Shown: positions 17,441 through 26,186 of the stretch, in pieces | Position numbering within the stretch: the stretch's first letter is position 1 | Layout of the letters: each line of letters starts with the position of its first letter | Source of the DNA: Crocinitomix catalasitica ATCC 23190 | GTDB lineage: Bacteria; Bacteroidota; Bacteroidia; Flavobacteriales_D; Crocinitomicaceae | Direction: 5' to 3' | DNA: 64,000 nt | Assembly: GCF_000621625.1 (NCBI RefSeq) | Contig: NZ_JHXV01000012.1 | Location: forward strand, 1 to 64,000 | Notes under the pieces: generated by a model | What the model saw: the letters and a program-made list of their open reading frames with translations, nothing else | Told to the model about the DNA's origin: nothing | Databases searched by the model: none | Translations under genes and position numbers: made by a program

Positions 17441-17833
17441 TTACATAGAAATAGGTGTGCAAATCTCAATTAAAAAGCCATTAATATCTTGGACATAACC
17501 TACTTTTTGACCCCAAGGCTTCTGTTTTATCGATTCAAATTCAATTGCTCCTGCATTTAGAGCTTTTTCAAAATCAATCTCAATTTGTTCAGTAGTGAAT
17601 GCAAGTTCTACACCGAATGGTTTTTCAGTAATCACAGACTTTTGAAATCCTTTGCTAAAATTCGACTTACCTAATTCAATCGAAGCAAAAGAAATTGTTG
17701 TTTCACCAGTATTCAATTCGGCATAATCCTTTTCTGGTGTCAACATTTTTCTTTTAAATCCAAATGCGTTTTCGTAAAAACTTAAGGTTTTCTCGACATC
17801 TTCAACGTATAGAATGGTATAAGCAAATTTCAT
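17441..17833 (-). CDS. VOC (glyoxalase/bleomycin-resistance-like) family protein
   Basis: A 130-residue protein with paired beta-alpha-beta-beta-beta modules: AYTILYVEDVEKTLSFYENA at the start and QKVGYVQDINGFLIEICTP at the end. That is the vicinal-oxygen-chelate fold. Metal ligands would include the terminal Glu of LIEIC. Members range from dioxygenases to antibiotic-binding proteins, and the substrate cannot be assigned. It starts 10 bp downstream of the antiporter stop and is probably cotranscribed with it. Confidence 0.85.
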   Translation of the reverse strand: MKFAYTILYVEDVEKTLSFYENAFGFKRKMLTPEKDYAELNTGETTISFASIELGKSNFSKGFQKSVITEKPFGVELAFTTEQIEIDFEKALNAGAIEFESIKQKPWGQKVGYVQDINGFLIEICTPISM

Positions 17834-17843
17834 AATTTCGAAA

Positions 17844-19427
17844 TTAAATTATTTTTAAACGTTCTTCTTCCAAATCAATTTGATACAATTGCTGTCTAAT
17901 AATTTCTTCATCAATTGAAGGATCCTTATTCAACTCGGTCAAATACTCTCTTTGACTTTCTAATATTTCAACAAAAATCACTTTGGTTTCCTCGTTCATC
18001 CATTTGTCTTCAACATCATTCGCTCGCTCTTCCCATTGTTGAATAAATTTTTCAATATTTGAGTTTTGAGGAAGATCATTTTTGTATTTATCTTTTAAAT
18101 AGTTTAAGATATGATGTTTTAAGCCTCGTTTCATCTTAATTTTTGCCAATTTATCGGCCTCTTCGTTGAACATCATATTAAAAGCTTTGCTTCGTTTGAG
18201 GAAGTATGGCAAGGTTAAACCTTGAACAATTAATGTGAGCAAGATCACTACGAAGGTGATAAATAAGATTAGATTTCTATAAGGGAAGGCATCGCCATTT
18301 TCTAATGTAACAGGAATAGCTAAAGCAGCAGCCAAAGAAACAACACCACGCATCCCTGTCCAACCTAAGATTAACGGTATTGTCCACATTCCTTTTCTTG
18401 AAGACGTTGAAGGGGTTACGCTCGGCCTAAAAATCATTGTAGCAAACATGGCGACATAAGAACTTATTATTCGAGCAACAATCAAAATTACTGTAACAAT
18501 CACACCATAACCTATAGCTACAGACAGTGGAAAACCTCTAGCATTCATTCCTTCAATAATTTCAGGCAGTTCTAAACCAATAATTAAAAAGACGACGCCA
18601 TTCAAAATAAAAATAAAACTTTCCCAAACATTATAGGCCCTCAATCGACTGGTGCTATCTAAAAACTTAAGTCTTCGCGCAGACATAAATAAACCTCCAC
18701 TAACCACTGCTAAAACGCCCGAACTATGAAATTCTTCAGCAATCCAATACATAAAATAAGGTTCAATAATTGTCAAGGCAATATTCGAAGGTGCATCAGC
18801 AGGCAAACGTTTATGAATCAATGTAAATAACCATCCAACTAAAACGCCGATCCCTAATCCTCCGACCAACATCCAAACAAAACTTATTGCAGCGTCTTGC
18901 CAAATGAATTGCCCCGTACCGACTGCAACCAATGCAAAACGAACGATTATTAATGATGATGCATCATTTAATAGACTTTCTCCTTCAAGAATCGCGGAAG
19001 TAGATTTAGGAATTTTAACGAATTTGGTAATTGCTCCAGTACTAACAGCATCAGGCGGAGATACGATTCCACCTAATAGGAAACCGATGGCAATTGAGAA
19101 CCCCGGAATCATATAATTAGTGACCACAGCCACAGTTAAAGCTGTAAAAAACACAACTAGAAAGGCATAGCTACCAATTATTCGCCACCATTTCTTCATT
19201 TCTTTGAAAGATGCCGACCAAGCAGCTTCGAACAATATAGGAGGAAGGAATAATAAGAAGATCAAATCTGGATCCACTCTAACAACAGGTAGCCCTGGAA
19301 TAAAACTAACCAATAAGCCCCCTATAACCAACAATATAGGATAAGCAACCTTAAGTTTTGCCGCCCACATATTCAGCAAGACAATTATCCCTATCATTGC
19401 TAGTAAAAACGGTAAAATTGTATGCAT
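17844..19427 (-). CDS. Na+/H+ antiporter, CPA1/NhaP-type
   Basis: A 527-residue protein with about 12 membrane helices followed by a charged cytoplasmic tail from about residue 415. Typical CPA1 signatures are LIFLLFLPPILFEAAWSASF, GFLLGGIVSPPDAVSTGAI, ILEGESLLNDASSLIIVRFA (the ND ion-binding pair) and WTGMRGVVSLAAALAIP. It exchanges external protons for Na+ (or K+) at the inner membrane. A VOC protein follows in the same unit. A promoter candidate lies 30 bp upstream. Confidence 0.93.
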   Translation of the reverse strand: MHTILPFLLAMIGIIVLLNMWAAKLKVAYPILLVIGGLLVSFIPGLPVVRVDPDLIFLLFLPPILFEAAWSASFKEMKKWWRIIGSYAFLVVFFTALTVAVVTNYMIPGFSIAIGFLLGGIVSPPDAVSTGAITKFVKIPKSTSAILEGESLLNDASSLIIVRFALVAVGTGQFIWQDAAISFVWMLVGGLGIGVLVGWLFTLIHKRLPADAPSNIALTIIEPYFMYWIAEEFHSSGVLAVVSGGLFMSARRLKFLDSTSRLRAYNVWESFIFILNGVVFLIIGLELPEIIEGMNARGFPLSVAIGYGVIVTVILIVARIISSYVAMFATMIFRPSVTPSTSSRKGMWTIPLILGWTGMRGVVSLAAALAIPVTLENGDAFPYRNLILFITFVVILLTLIVQGLTLPYFLKRSKAFNMMFNEEADKLAKIKMKRGLKHHILNYLKDKYKNDLPQNSNIEKFIQQWEERANDVEDKWMNEETKVIFVEILESQREYLTELNKDPSIDEEIIRQQLYQIDLEEERLKII

Positions 19428-19457
19428 TATAATTTATTTAAAGCTGATTTATGATTA

Positions 19458-19489
19458 CAAAAGTATCTTTTTTTTTTAACGGTCTTCAA
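19458..19489 (-). promoter_or_regulatory. Putative promoter of the antiporter unit
   Basis: On the minus strand TTG (19487-19489) is followed 21 bases later by TACTTTTG (19458-19465), fitting TAnnTTTG. A run of ten A lies between the boxes. Spacing is at the long end of the usual range. Confidence 0.45.
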
Positions 19490-19534
19490 TAGATCATTTT
19501 CCCTTTTAGGATAGACTAAATTGAAGCGTAAAGT

Positions 19535-20017
19535 TTAGGGTCTTTTCAATTCAAAAATAAAACAATCCGAATCACCAAATTTTCTTTCTTCAATGAATTG
19601 AAACCCCATTCGTTCGTAGAATCGATGCGCTTTGAGGTTCGACTTAAGAGGATCGATTAAAATACCGGTTATTGCTTCATTCTTAAAACAAGCATCTATT
19701 GCTAATTTCATCATCATAGTTCCATACCCCATATTCAGATTAGACTCCTCTCCTATCCAAATATCAATAGCTCTTTTATTTGGAGGAACGTCTCCCCAAT
19801 ATTGTGTCTCTTCAAGATAAGGATCAATGATTTGTATAAAACCAATCGGCTCGCCATCCAATTCAGCCATCAATTGTTCTCGCCAAGGAGGAAAAAATGG
19901 TAATTGCACCTCCCAGTCCCAATCTTCATCAGGATCACAGTCAATTATATGTTGTTTGGTATCCCAATACTTCAACAGATCAAGATCGTCCAAATTTGCA
20001 GTTCTCAGCGTTATCAT
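19535..20017 (-). CDS. GNAT acetyltransferase, AAC(6')-like
   Basis: A 160-residue N-acetyltransferase. The acetyl-CoA loop region reads NLNMGYGTMMMKLAIDACF. The C-terminal part, ILIDPLKSNLKAHRFYERMG followed by FGDSDCFIFEL, closely follows the aminoglycoside 6'-N-acetyltransferase-like group, as do the early IDCDPDEDWDWE and PPWREQLMAELDGEPIGF. Chromosomal relatives often have no resistance role, so aminoglycoside modification is a possibility rather than a claim. It ends a run of minus-strand genes that starts with DUF2200. Confidence 0.85.
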   Translation of the reverse strand: MITLRTANLDDLDLLKYWDTKQHIIDCDPDEDWDWEVQLPFFPPWREQLMAELDGEPIGFIQIIDPYLEETQYWGDVPPNKRAIDIWIGEESNLNMGYGTMMMKLAIDACFKNEAITGILIDPLKSNLKAHRFYERMGFQFIEERKFGDSDCFIFELKRP

Positions 20018-20032
20018 ACCGAATAAATTACT

Positions 20033-20737
20033 TTAGTAATTTAACGTTAAAGATTGCCAAATGGTGGAAATACAACCTTTATCAGCAAAATCTTCAAAAG
20101 TCTTAATTTCAGATTTTTCATTGGCTAACATCATTAAGAAAAGTCCATTTTCATCATCAACTTCAGCTTCTAATACTAAACATTGAATTAAATAGTCGCC
20201 TACCAGTTCCATGTCTGGATTATTAATGTTCCCTTTACAGCGATACATAGAATATTCCTCCCCTTCGAATTCTCCCGTCCCTATAAACTCCTCAGCCATG
20301 GTGAATCCATTTTGCCTCCAAAAGGTTCGAACTTGCCTCAATATATCAAGTTTCAAGTTCTTTTTCATGAAGGTATTTCTTTTTGTCGTACTGTAACCGA
20401 CAGAAATAGCTTCCGTTTGCACTTCGTTTTCGTCCCACATTAGAAAATAATTATAATGCATATTTTGATAACCAACTTCAGGGGGATCAGTGATCAAGTT
20501 CTTTGGATATTGTAAGGTAAATGCGATATTGGATAAACCATATTTGATACAATAATCTTGATCAACAGTAAAAGTTTCTAATTCACCACAATCAGTTTCA
20601 TCCGTTATTGACTCAATTACGTTCACTTTCTCAGTAACAGGAGTAATTGGATCATCGTTAGGAATGGCATTTGGAGTGATAGGTGTACTACATCCTATCA
20701 ATCCGAATAATGTGATTGTTAGCAGTTTATTTTTCAT
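20033..20737 (-). CDS. Hypothetical lipoprotein
   Basis: A 234-residue protein with a lipoprotein signal: MKNKLLTITLFGLIGCS, lipobox LIGC with Cys16. A Pro/Thr/Asn-rich linker follows, then a mixed alpha/beta domain beginning near CGELETFTVDQDYCIKYG. The pattern (an exposed strand region, then a conserved SIWQSL-type end) resembles small secreted stress or PsbP-like domains, but I cannot assign a family. It sits 15 bp before the AAC(6')-like gene and 41 bp after the GNAT gene upstream. Confidence 0.7.
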   Translation of the reverse strand: MKNKLLTITLFGLIGCSTPITPNAIPNDDPITPVTEKVNVIESITDETDCGELETFTVDQDYCIKYGLSNIAFTLQYPKNLITDPPEVGYQNMHYNYFLMWDENEVQTEAISVGYSTTKRNTFMKKNLKLDILRQVRTFWRQNGFTMAEEFIGTGEFEGEEYSMYRCKGNINNPDMELVGDYLIQCLVLEAEVDDENGLFLMMLANEKSEIKTFEDFADKGCISTIWQSLTLNY

Positions 20738-20778
20738 TCTAATTAAATTATTTGGCTCATTTTAAAACTAATTAATTA

Positions 20779-21297
20779 TCACTTATCTAAACTATTTTTA
20801 AGCGTTATTTTATAATAAGCGGCATTTGGAATGCCATTACAAATCCCATTTTTCCAGAATTTCATATTTAATTTTTCTAAAACTTTTATGGATGCTACAT
20901 TTTCTATAGCTGCGCGTGCTATAATTTCGTTCAAGCCTAATTGCTTTAATCCATAATTTATTGAGGCCTGAGCTGCTTCGGTGGCATAACCTTTTCCCCA
21001 TTGATTTTGGTAGAAGCGAAATCCTAAATCGACTAGTCCCTCTTCGTTCAATTTTAAACCACACCAGCCTAAAAACTGATGCGTTTCTTTATCAATAACC
21101 GCCCACCTTCCAAATCCATTCAATGCATATTCATTATAGTTCTCTAGAAATATTTTTGCTTCAGAAACAGATTCAAATGGCAAATCGCCAGTGTATTTTA
21201 AGACTTCTGGATCTTCGTTTAAGCGAAAGAAATCTACTGCATCTTCGATTGATAGTTCACGTAGTATAAGTCTTTCAGATTCGATCAAGTGCTCCAT
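20779..21297 (-). CDS. GNAT acetyltransferase (RimJ/RimL-like)
   Basis: A 172-residue GNAT enzyme opening with SERLILRELSIEDAVDFFRL and continuing with the acetyl-CoA segment YQNQWGKGYATEAAQASINYG and the IENVASIKVLEKLNMKF ending typical of RimJ/RimL-type N-acetyltransferases (the quoted parts are consecutive motifs, not one run). Substrates include protein N-termini or small amines and cannot be read here. It follows the DUF2200 gene by 14 bp and shares its promoter. Confidence 0.88.
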   Translation of the reverse strand: MEHLIESERLILRELSIEDAVDFFRLNEDPEVLKYTGDLPFESVSEAKIFLENYNEYALNGFGRWAVIDKETHQFLGWCGLKLNEEGLVDLGFRFYQNQWGKGYATEAAQASINYGLKQLGLNEIIARAAIENVASIKVLEKLNMKFWKNGICNGIPNAAYYKITLKNSLDK

Positions 21298-21311
21298 GGA
21301 TAGCTATAAAT

Positions 21312-21677
21312 TTATTTTTCGCGTAAAATTTTCTCCATTTTGCGCCCTTTTGCTAGTTCATCGACTAACTTATCAAGATAGCGAACGTTTTTCGTTAATT
21401 CGTTCTCTATTTCTTCTATTCTATACCCACAAATTACACCTTTAATTAAATGTGCATTTGGGTGTAAATTCGACCTTTCAAAAAAGGTTTTAAAAGTGAC
21501 CTTTTCATCGATTAATTCTTGTGTTTTCTTCGCATCAAACCCAGTCAACCATTGAATCACTGTTTGTAACTCCTCTATCGTACGACCTTTCTTTTCAATT
21601 TTTGAGATATAATGTGGATAAACTGATGCAAAAGTCAATTTTTCCATTCGTTCAATATGCGCTGGTGTTACTTTCAT
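21312..21677 (-). CDS. DUF2200 family protein
   Basis: A 121-residue protein with the whole DUF2200 signature: MEKLTFASVYPHYISKIEKK, VIQWLTGFDAKKTQELI, NAHLIKGVICGYRIEEIENE and YLDKLVDELAKGRKMEKILR. It is usually a stand-alone cytosolic protein of unknown function. It heads an operon with a GNAT acetyltransferase. A strong Bacteroidota promoter lies about 80 bp upstream. Confidence 0.9.
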   Translation of the reverse strand: MKVTPAHIERMEKLTFASVYPHYISKIEKKGRTIEELQTVIQWLTGFDAKKTQELIDEKVTFKTFFERSNLHPNAHLIKGVICGYRIEEIENELTKNVRYLDKLVDELAKGRKMEKILREK

Positions 21678-21755
21678 ATTATGGTTTAAAAATTAGATTT
21701 ATGTGAATTAATTCCGTGTTATTTCCTTCAATCATTCATTTTTTTAGTGAGTATT

Positions 21756-21783
21756 CAAATATAAAGTTTTAAAATTATTTCAA
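21756..21783 (-). promoter_or_regulatory. Putative promoter of the DUF2200-GNAT unit
   Basis: On the minus strand TTG (21781-21783), 17 bases, then TATATTTG (21756-21763). This is a full match to the Bacteroidota -33/-7 pattern. Confidence 0.6.
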
Positions 21784-21922
21784 CTTCAACAATTTTTTAA
21801 ATGGACTTCTCGCTAGAAAAAACAGTTTTAAAAGAAATAACGGATAAGAATTTTCTATTTTTATTTCAAACAAATTCCAACTTTGATTCAATCTATGTGT
21901 ACTTCATATAAAACCTTGACAA

Positions 21923-22459
21923 TTGAAAAATAAGGAGAAAGACATAAAAGATTTAATCAATGATTGTTTAAAGCCTGATAAATCAGCGCAGTTCGAACTG
22001 TATAATCGATATTCGAGAGCTATGTACTCAACTACCGTACGCATGTTGGGTGATACTCCTGAAGCCGAAGATGCATTGCAAGAAGCCTTTATCAACGCAT
22101 TTAAAAATCTTAAGAAATTTGATCATCGTGTAACATTTGGTGCCTGGTTAAAACGAATTACAATTAATAATTGCCTGAATAAATTAAGGCAACGAAAATT
22201 AAACTGGCTCGAATTGGATTTTGAAATTCCTGAAGAGCCTACAGATAATGATTATATCATAGAGCCGAATATTTTGAATGAAGCCATTGATAAATTACCC
22301 TCTGGATGTAAAACCGTTTTTACCTTAAAAGCATTCGAAGGTTATTCGCATCAAGAAATTGCAGATGAATTAAAAATCAGTCTTTCTACCTCTAAATCTC
22401 AATTTATTAGGGCGAAAAATTTACTCCATTTTTCACTTAAAAAATTAGTCCAATTATGA
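21923..22459 (+). CDS. ECF-type sigma factor (TTG start)
   Basis: A 178-residue sigma-70 family protein. Region 2 includes YNRYSRAMYSTTVRMLGDTP and EAEDALQEAFINAFKNL. Region 4 includes SGCKTVFTLKAFEGYSHQEI and ISLSTSKSQFIRAKNLL. The start must be TTG at 21923: an in-frame TGA lies at 21917-21919 and no ATG occurs before region 2. The stop overlaps the ATG of the next gene by 4 bp, so the two are translationally coupled. That next gene encodes a membrane-anchored vWA protein, the usual place for an anti-sigma factor. Confidence 0.9.
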   Translation: MKNKEKDIKDLINDCLKPDKSAQFELYNRYSRAMYSTTVRMLGDTPEAEDALQEAFINAFKNLKKFDHRVTFGAWLKRITINNCLNKLRQRKLNWLELDFEIPEEPTDNDYIIEPNILNEAIDKLPSGCKTVFTLKAFEGYSHQEIADELKISLSTSKSQFIRAKNLLHFSLKKLVQL

Positions 22460-24585
22460 AAGATCCAATCTTAAAGTATATCGAAGAGAATAGAGAAAGT
22501 CTCGATTCTAAAATTCCAGCAAATGCCAATTGGGATAAAATACAAGCTGAAATCGCTGAAAAACCTAAAAAGAAACCTGCGATTTGGTACGCTAGTGGTA
22601 TCGCTGCAGTCCTAATTGTAGGTTTATTGATCGTAAATCCTTTTAAAACCGATTCAGGAAATTATGCGGACAATGAAACGAAGGATATTGTTACTGATGC
22701 GAAGACAATCAGAACAGAAGATATCGATTATCGCAATGAAAATCAGTTTGAACTTTCTTCGGGTGACAAAAGTCAAATTAAAGGGTTTCGCAATATAGTT
22801 ACACATAGTAATAGGGAAGTCCAAAATAAAGTATTGAATAATGAATATACTTATGCTTGGACAAAGAACGGTGTCACAGGATTGAGTGATGGATCAAGTG
22901 CTGACGCATACAATGTAACAGTTAAAAATGAAAATGGATGCTCAATTGATGAGAATACAAATCTCTATTCTTATGGCAATATTGACGTCTTAACCGTAGA
23001 TGATGGAAGTCCTAAACTCACCTTGAAAGCAAACGGAACAAAGCCGTTACCATTCTCAGGTGGCTCATACCCCGTAAACGAACCAGAGACTCTATTTAAT
23101 CAAGGCACTTATTATACCGAAGCGCAAACTATTGTTCATTATGATGTTGACCGATATTATGAACCATATGAAGAGTTTACAGAAAACGCATTCGAAACAA
23201 CTCTTGATAAACCTTTATCTACCTATGGAATTGATGTGGATGGCGCAGGTTATAGTAATGTTCGTCGTTTTATACAAGGTGGCTATTTGCCTCCAAAAAA
23301 TGCGGTAAAACTCGAAGAAATGATAAATTATTTTGATTATTATCTGCCCGAACCTAAGGACGACCATCCATTTTCAATCACTACAGAGGTTGGGAAATGC
23401 CCGTGGGCAAAGAACCATTTGCTCATGCAAGTCGCATTAAAAGGTGAAGAGATTAAAATGGATAAAAATCAATCGAATAATTTGGTCTTTTTGATCGATG
23501 TTTCAGGTTCGATGGAAAGTGAAGACAAATTGCCTTTATTGAAAAAAAGTTTGAATCTATTAGTTGAACAAATGGGTTCGGATGATAGAATAGCTTTAGT
23601 GGTTTATTCAGGATCGTCAGGATTAGTGCTCCCCTCTACTTCGGGCAGAAACAAAGCCAAGATTTATGATGCAATTGAAAATTTAAGTGCAGGCGGATCA
23701 ACAGCTGGAGGAGCAGGTATAGAATTAGCATATAAAATCGCTAATGAAGCGAAAATTAATGACGGAAATAACCGCGTAATAATGGCTACAGATGGAGATT
23801 TCAACGTTGGAATTTCAAGTGATACTGGTTTAGTAAAGTTGATTGAAGAAAAGCGCAAATCAAATGTTTATTTGTCTGTTTTAGGATTCGGAACAGGAAA
23901 TCTCCAAAGTAATAAAATGGAGAAATTAGCGAATAATGGAAATGGAAATTATTATTATATCGACAATTTATTAGAAGCTAAAAAAGTATTGGTCGATGAA
24001 ATTGGTGGAACTTTGATAACAATTGCGAAGGATGTAAAATTACAAATCGAATTTAATCCAGAACATGTAAAAGGATATCGTTTATTAGGGTATGAAAACA
24101 GAATGTTAAGCACTCGAGATTTTGATGACGATACGAAAGATGCGGGTGAATTAGGTTCAGGTCATACAATAGTCGCTCTGTACGAAATTATTACCAATAA
24201 TGAAAAGGAAATTTCTACAACTGACAATTTAAGGTATCAAAAGACAATCATCAATCAATCAAATGAGAATAATGAAGAACTAGCGTTAATTAAATTCAGG
24301 TATAAAAAAACAAATACTACTAAAAGTCAATTAATCGAGCAAACTATAGACTATAAAATAAATAATCGATTGACTAAAAATTTCCTTTTTGCCTCAGCCG
24401 TAGCCGAGTTTGGAATGCTATTGCGGAATTCTGAATATAAAGGAAAAGCAAATTTCGAATCAGTTATTAAACGCGCAAGTCTTAATAAGGGGAAAGATGA
24501 AATGGGTTATCGAGCGGAATTCATTCGCTTAGTTACTCAAACATCAATTCTAATGAAAGAATATAAGGATTTAGTAAACAATTAA
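22456..24585 (+). CDS. Membrane-anchored von Willebrand A protein (YfbK-like)
   Basis: A 709-residue protein. Residues 1-40 are cytoplasmic and charged, in the position an anti-sigma domain would take. A membrane helix spans about 43-60. The exported part includes an SprB-repeat-like patch (about 129-165: EYTYAWTKNGV, AYNVTVKNENGCSID). The YfbK N-terminal region (about 245-330, STYGIDVDGAGYSNVRRF) and a vWA domain follow from about 340, with MIDAS motif Asp348-V-S-G-S-M-E-S and MATDGDFNVGIS. A DUF3520-type C-terminal domain completes it. It overlaps the sigma gene by 4 bp. It may sense a surface ligand and hold the sigma factor; that role is inferred from context. Confidence 0.88.
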   Translation: MKDPILKYIEENRESLDSKIPANANWDKIQAEIAEKPKKKPAIWYASGIAAVLIVGLLIVNPFKTDSGNYADNETKDIVTDAKTIRTEDIDYRNENQFELSSGDKSQIKGFRNIVTHSNREVQNKVLNNEYTYAWTKNGVTGLSDGSSADAYNVTVKNENGCSIDENTNLYSYGNIDVLTVDDGSPKLTLKANGTKPLPFSGGSYPVNEPETLFNQGTYYTEAQTIVHYDVDRYYEPYEEFTENAFETTLDKPLSTYGIDVDGAGYSNVRRFIQGGYLPPKNAVKLEEMINYFDYYLPEPKDDHPFSITTEVGKCPWAKNHLLMQVALKGEEIKMDKNQSNNLVFLIDVSGSMESEDKLPLLKKSLNLLVEQMGSDDRIALVVYSGSSGLVLPSTSGRNKAKIYDAIENLSAGGSTAGGAGIELAYKIANEAKINDGNNRVIMATDGDFNVGISSDTGLVKLIEEKRKSNVYLSVLGFGTGNLQSNKMEKLANNGNGNYYYIDNLLEAKKVLVDEIGGTLITIAKDVKLQIEFNPEHVKGYRLLGYENRMLSTRDFDDDTKDAGELGSGHTIVALYEIITNNEKEISTTDNLRYQKTIINQSNENNEELALIKFRYKKTNTTKSQLIEQTIDYKINNRLTKNFLFASAVAEFGMLLRNSEYKGKANFESVIKRASLNKGKDEMGYRAEFIRLVTQTSILMKEYKDLVNN

Positions 24586-24607
24586 TGAGCAAAATGTATT
24601 AATAATG

Positions 24608-24644
24608 CCGGCTAACTATTAAAAAAAATAGCTAGTCGGTTTTC
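24608..24644 (+). terminator. Terminator of the sigma/vWA operon
   Basis: CCGGCTAACTATT (24608-24620) pairs with AATAGCTAGTCGG (24627-24639), allowing G-U pairs, and TTTTC follows. It lies 23 bp beyond the vWA gene's stop. Confidence 0.7.
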
Positions 24645-24767
24645 ATTTTTATATAAATTAAATTCACACAGATAAAAAACATCATTACAGTTAATATTTA
24701 TGTTAGCAAAATCCATTAACACTCCCTAAACTTGGCTAACTGCTATATTTTCCGTACATTATGAATT

Positions 24768-25139
24768 ATGATATCAGAACAAAAGGAAGCAAACAAGGCG
24801 ATTTTATTAAAATCAGTTAATTATTTAGAGAATGACGGTTATGAGGATATCAAAGCCGATGTGGAAGGGCTAGAAACTCCAAAATCGTACACAAAACAGT
24901 CGGACAAATCGACAATTACTCCAGATATTGTTGCTTTTAAAAATGGTCGCAAACATTATTTTGAGATCAGTCAAAAATCTGATAAACCCAATCAATTGAA
25001 AACAAAATGGCGATTTCTAGATGTCTATACAAGGGCAAAAAATCATAATTTTAAAATCATCACGACCCGAGGAAATTATAAGTTTACACAAGAAATGTTA
25101 AGCGATCTTAATTTACAAAAGAACGCCATTCGTTTATAA
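24768..25139 (+). CDS. Conserved hypothetical protein, possible PD-(D/E)XK fold
   Basis: A 123-residue basic protein. The segment TPDIVAFKNGRKHYFEISQK places a PD and a later Glu in a strand-turn-strand, as in restriction-endonuclease-like folds. The last catalytic residue is not in the standard ExK spacing (E-I-S). The tail is FKIITTRGNYKFTQEML. I recall similar small proteins in other Flavobacteriales but no named family. It is monocistronic between the vWA operon terminator and proC, which it faces. Confidence 0.65.
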   Translation: MISEQKEANKAILLKSVNYLENDGYEDIKADVEGLETPKSYTKQSDKSTITPDIVAFKNGRKHYFEISQKSDKPNQLKTKWRFLDVYTRAKNHNFKIITTRGNYKFTQEMLSDLNLQKNAIRL

Positions 25140-25147
25140 AACCTAAT

Positions 25148-25956
25148 CTAGTTTCCTTTTTTACCTAATTCAACAGCACGATCGAAGGCTGCATAAGCTG
25201 CTTCTTGTATTAATTCTTTAATATTATTATCGTCCATTGAGTCCAAAGCCGCTCGTGTTGTTCCGCCTTTTGAAGCCACTTTATCCATTAACCCTTGAGC
25301 TGTAAGACTCGATTGATTAAACAATTCTACAGCACCTTCAAAAGTATTACTGACCAATACTTTTGAATCGTTTTCAGAGAATCCCATTTTTAGTGCAGCA
25401 TCCATCATTGATTGCATAAAATAAAAGACATAAGCAGGTCCCGATCCTGATATTCCTGTTGAAGCATCTATAAAGTTCTCATTTTCTACGCGAATGGATT
25501 CACCGGTTGTGTCTAATAAATTTCGAACCATAATCAACTCTACCCGTGAAACCTCTTTTGCCTCCGTATAAGAAGTGATACCCTTACCTACTTTCGCTGG
25601 TAAATTAGGCATTGTTCGAATGACTTTTTTAATTCCCAATCCGTCTTGAATAGATGCGATCGTAACACCCGCCATCAATGATACAATCAATTGTTCTTGA
25701 TTGATTAACGGTTTTAATTCCTCAAATAGTTCTTCGCTATGATAGGGCTTAACGGCTAAAAATATGATATCCGCAATTAGTGCACAATCTTGAAGAGACG
25801 AATATGTATCGAAATCTGGATTCTCTGACAATTCCTCTAAGACTTCTTTGGCAACATCATAAACATGATATTCCGTTTATTCTTAAAAGGCGAATTAGCC
25901 ATACCAAGCGCATAAGTTAATCCCATATTCCCCGCCCCAATCATTAAAATTTTCAT
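25148..25956 (-). pseudogene. proC: Pyrroline-5-carboxylate reductase, split by a frameshift
   Basis: The ATG at 25956 opens a correct ProC N-terminus (MKILMIGAGNMGLTYALGMA, a Rossmann GxGxxG). The frame is lost after NKRNI near 25866-25874 and soon stops. Restoring one base there continues as HVYDVAKEVLEELSENP into the intact downstream frame (25148-25831), which holds the substrate and dimer region (GISGSGPAYVFYFMQ, ASKGGTTRAALDSM). Intact ProC makes proline from pyrroline-5-carboxylate with NAD(P)H. As read here the gene would not give a working enzyme, unless a sequencing error or recoding is involved. The missing base is not in a long homopolymer. Confidence 0.85.
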
Positions 25957-26186
25957 ATTTTCGATTTGATTTTAACTCCATCTTTAATTGGAAGAGTTAT
26001 TCTTTATTCTATACCCTTAGTATACAGAATTACTTTGTGAATAACTAGCAATTTTAGTTCTAATTTGAAATATTCTAAATTTCAAATTAAATCAATCCGG
26101 AATATTATTTCATAATCAAAAATATTGAGGCGAGAATGAGATTAACATTTGCTATAAAGTGGAAAATAGAAATTAAGGTTTCTCTA

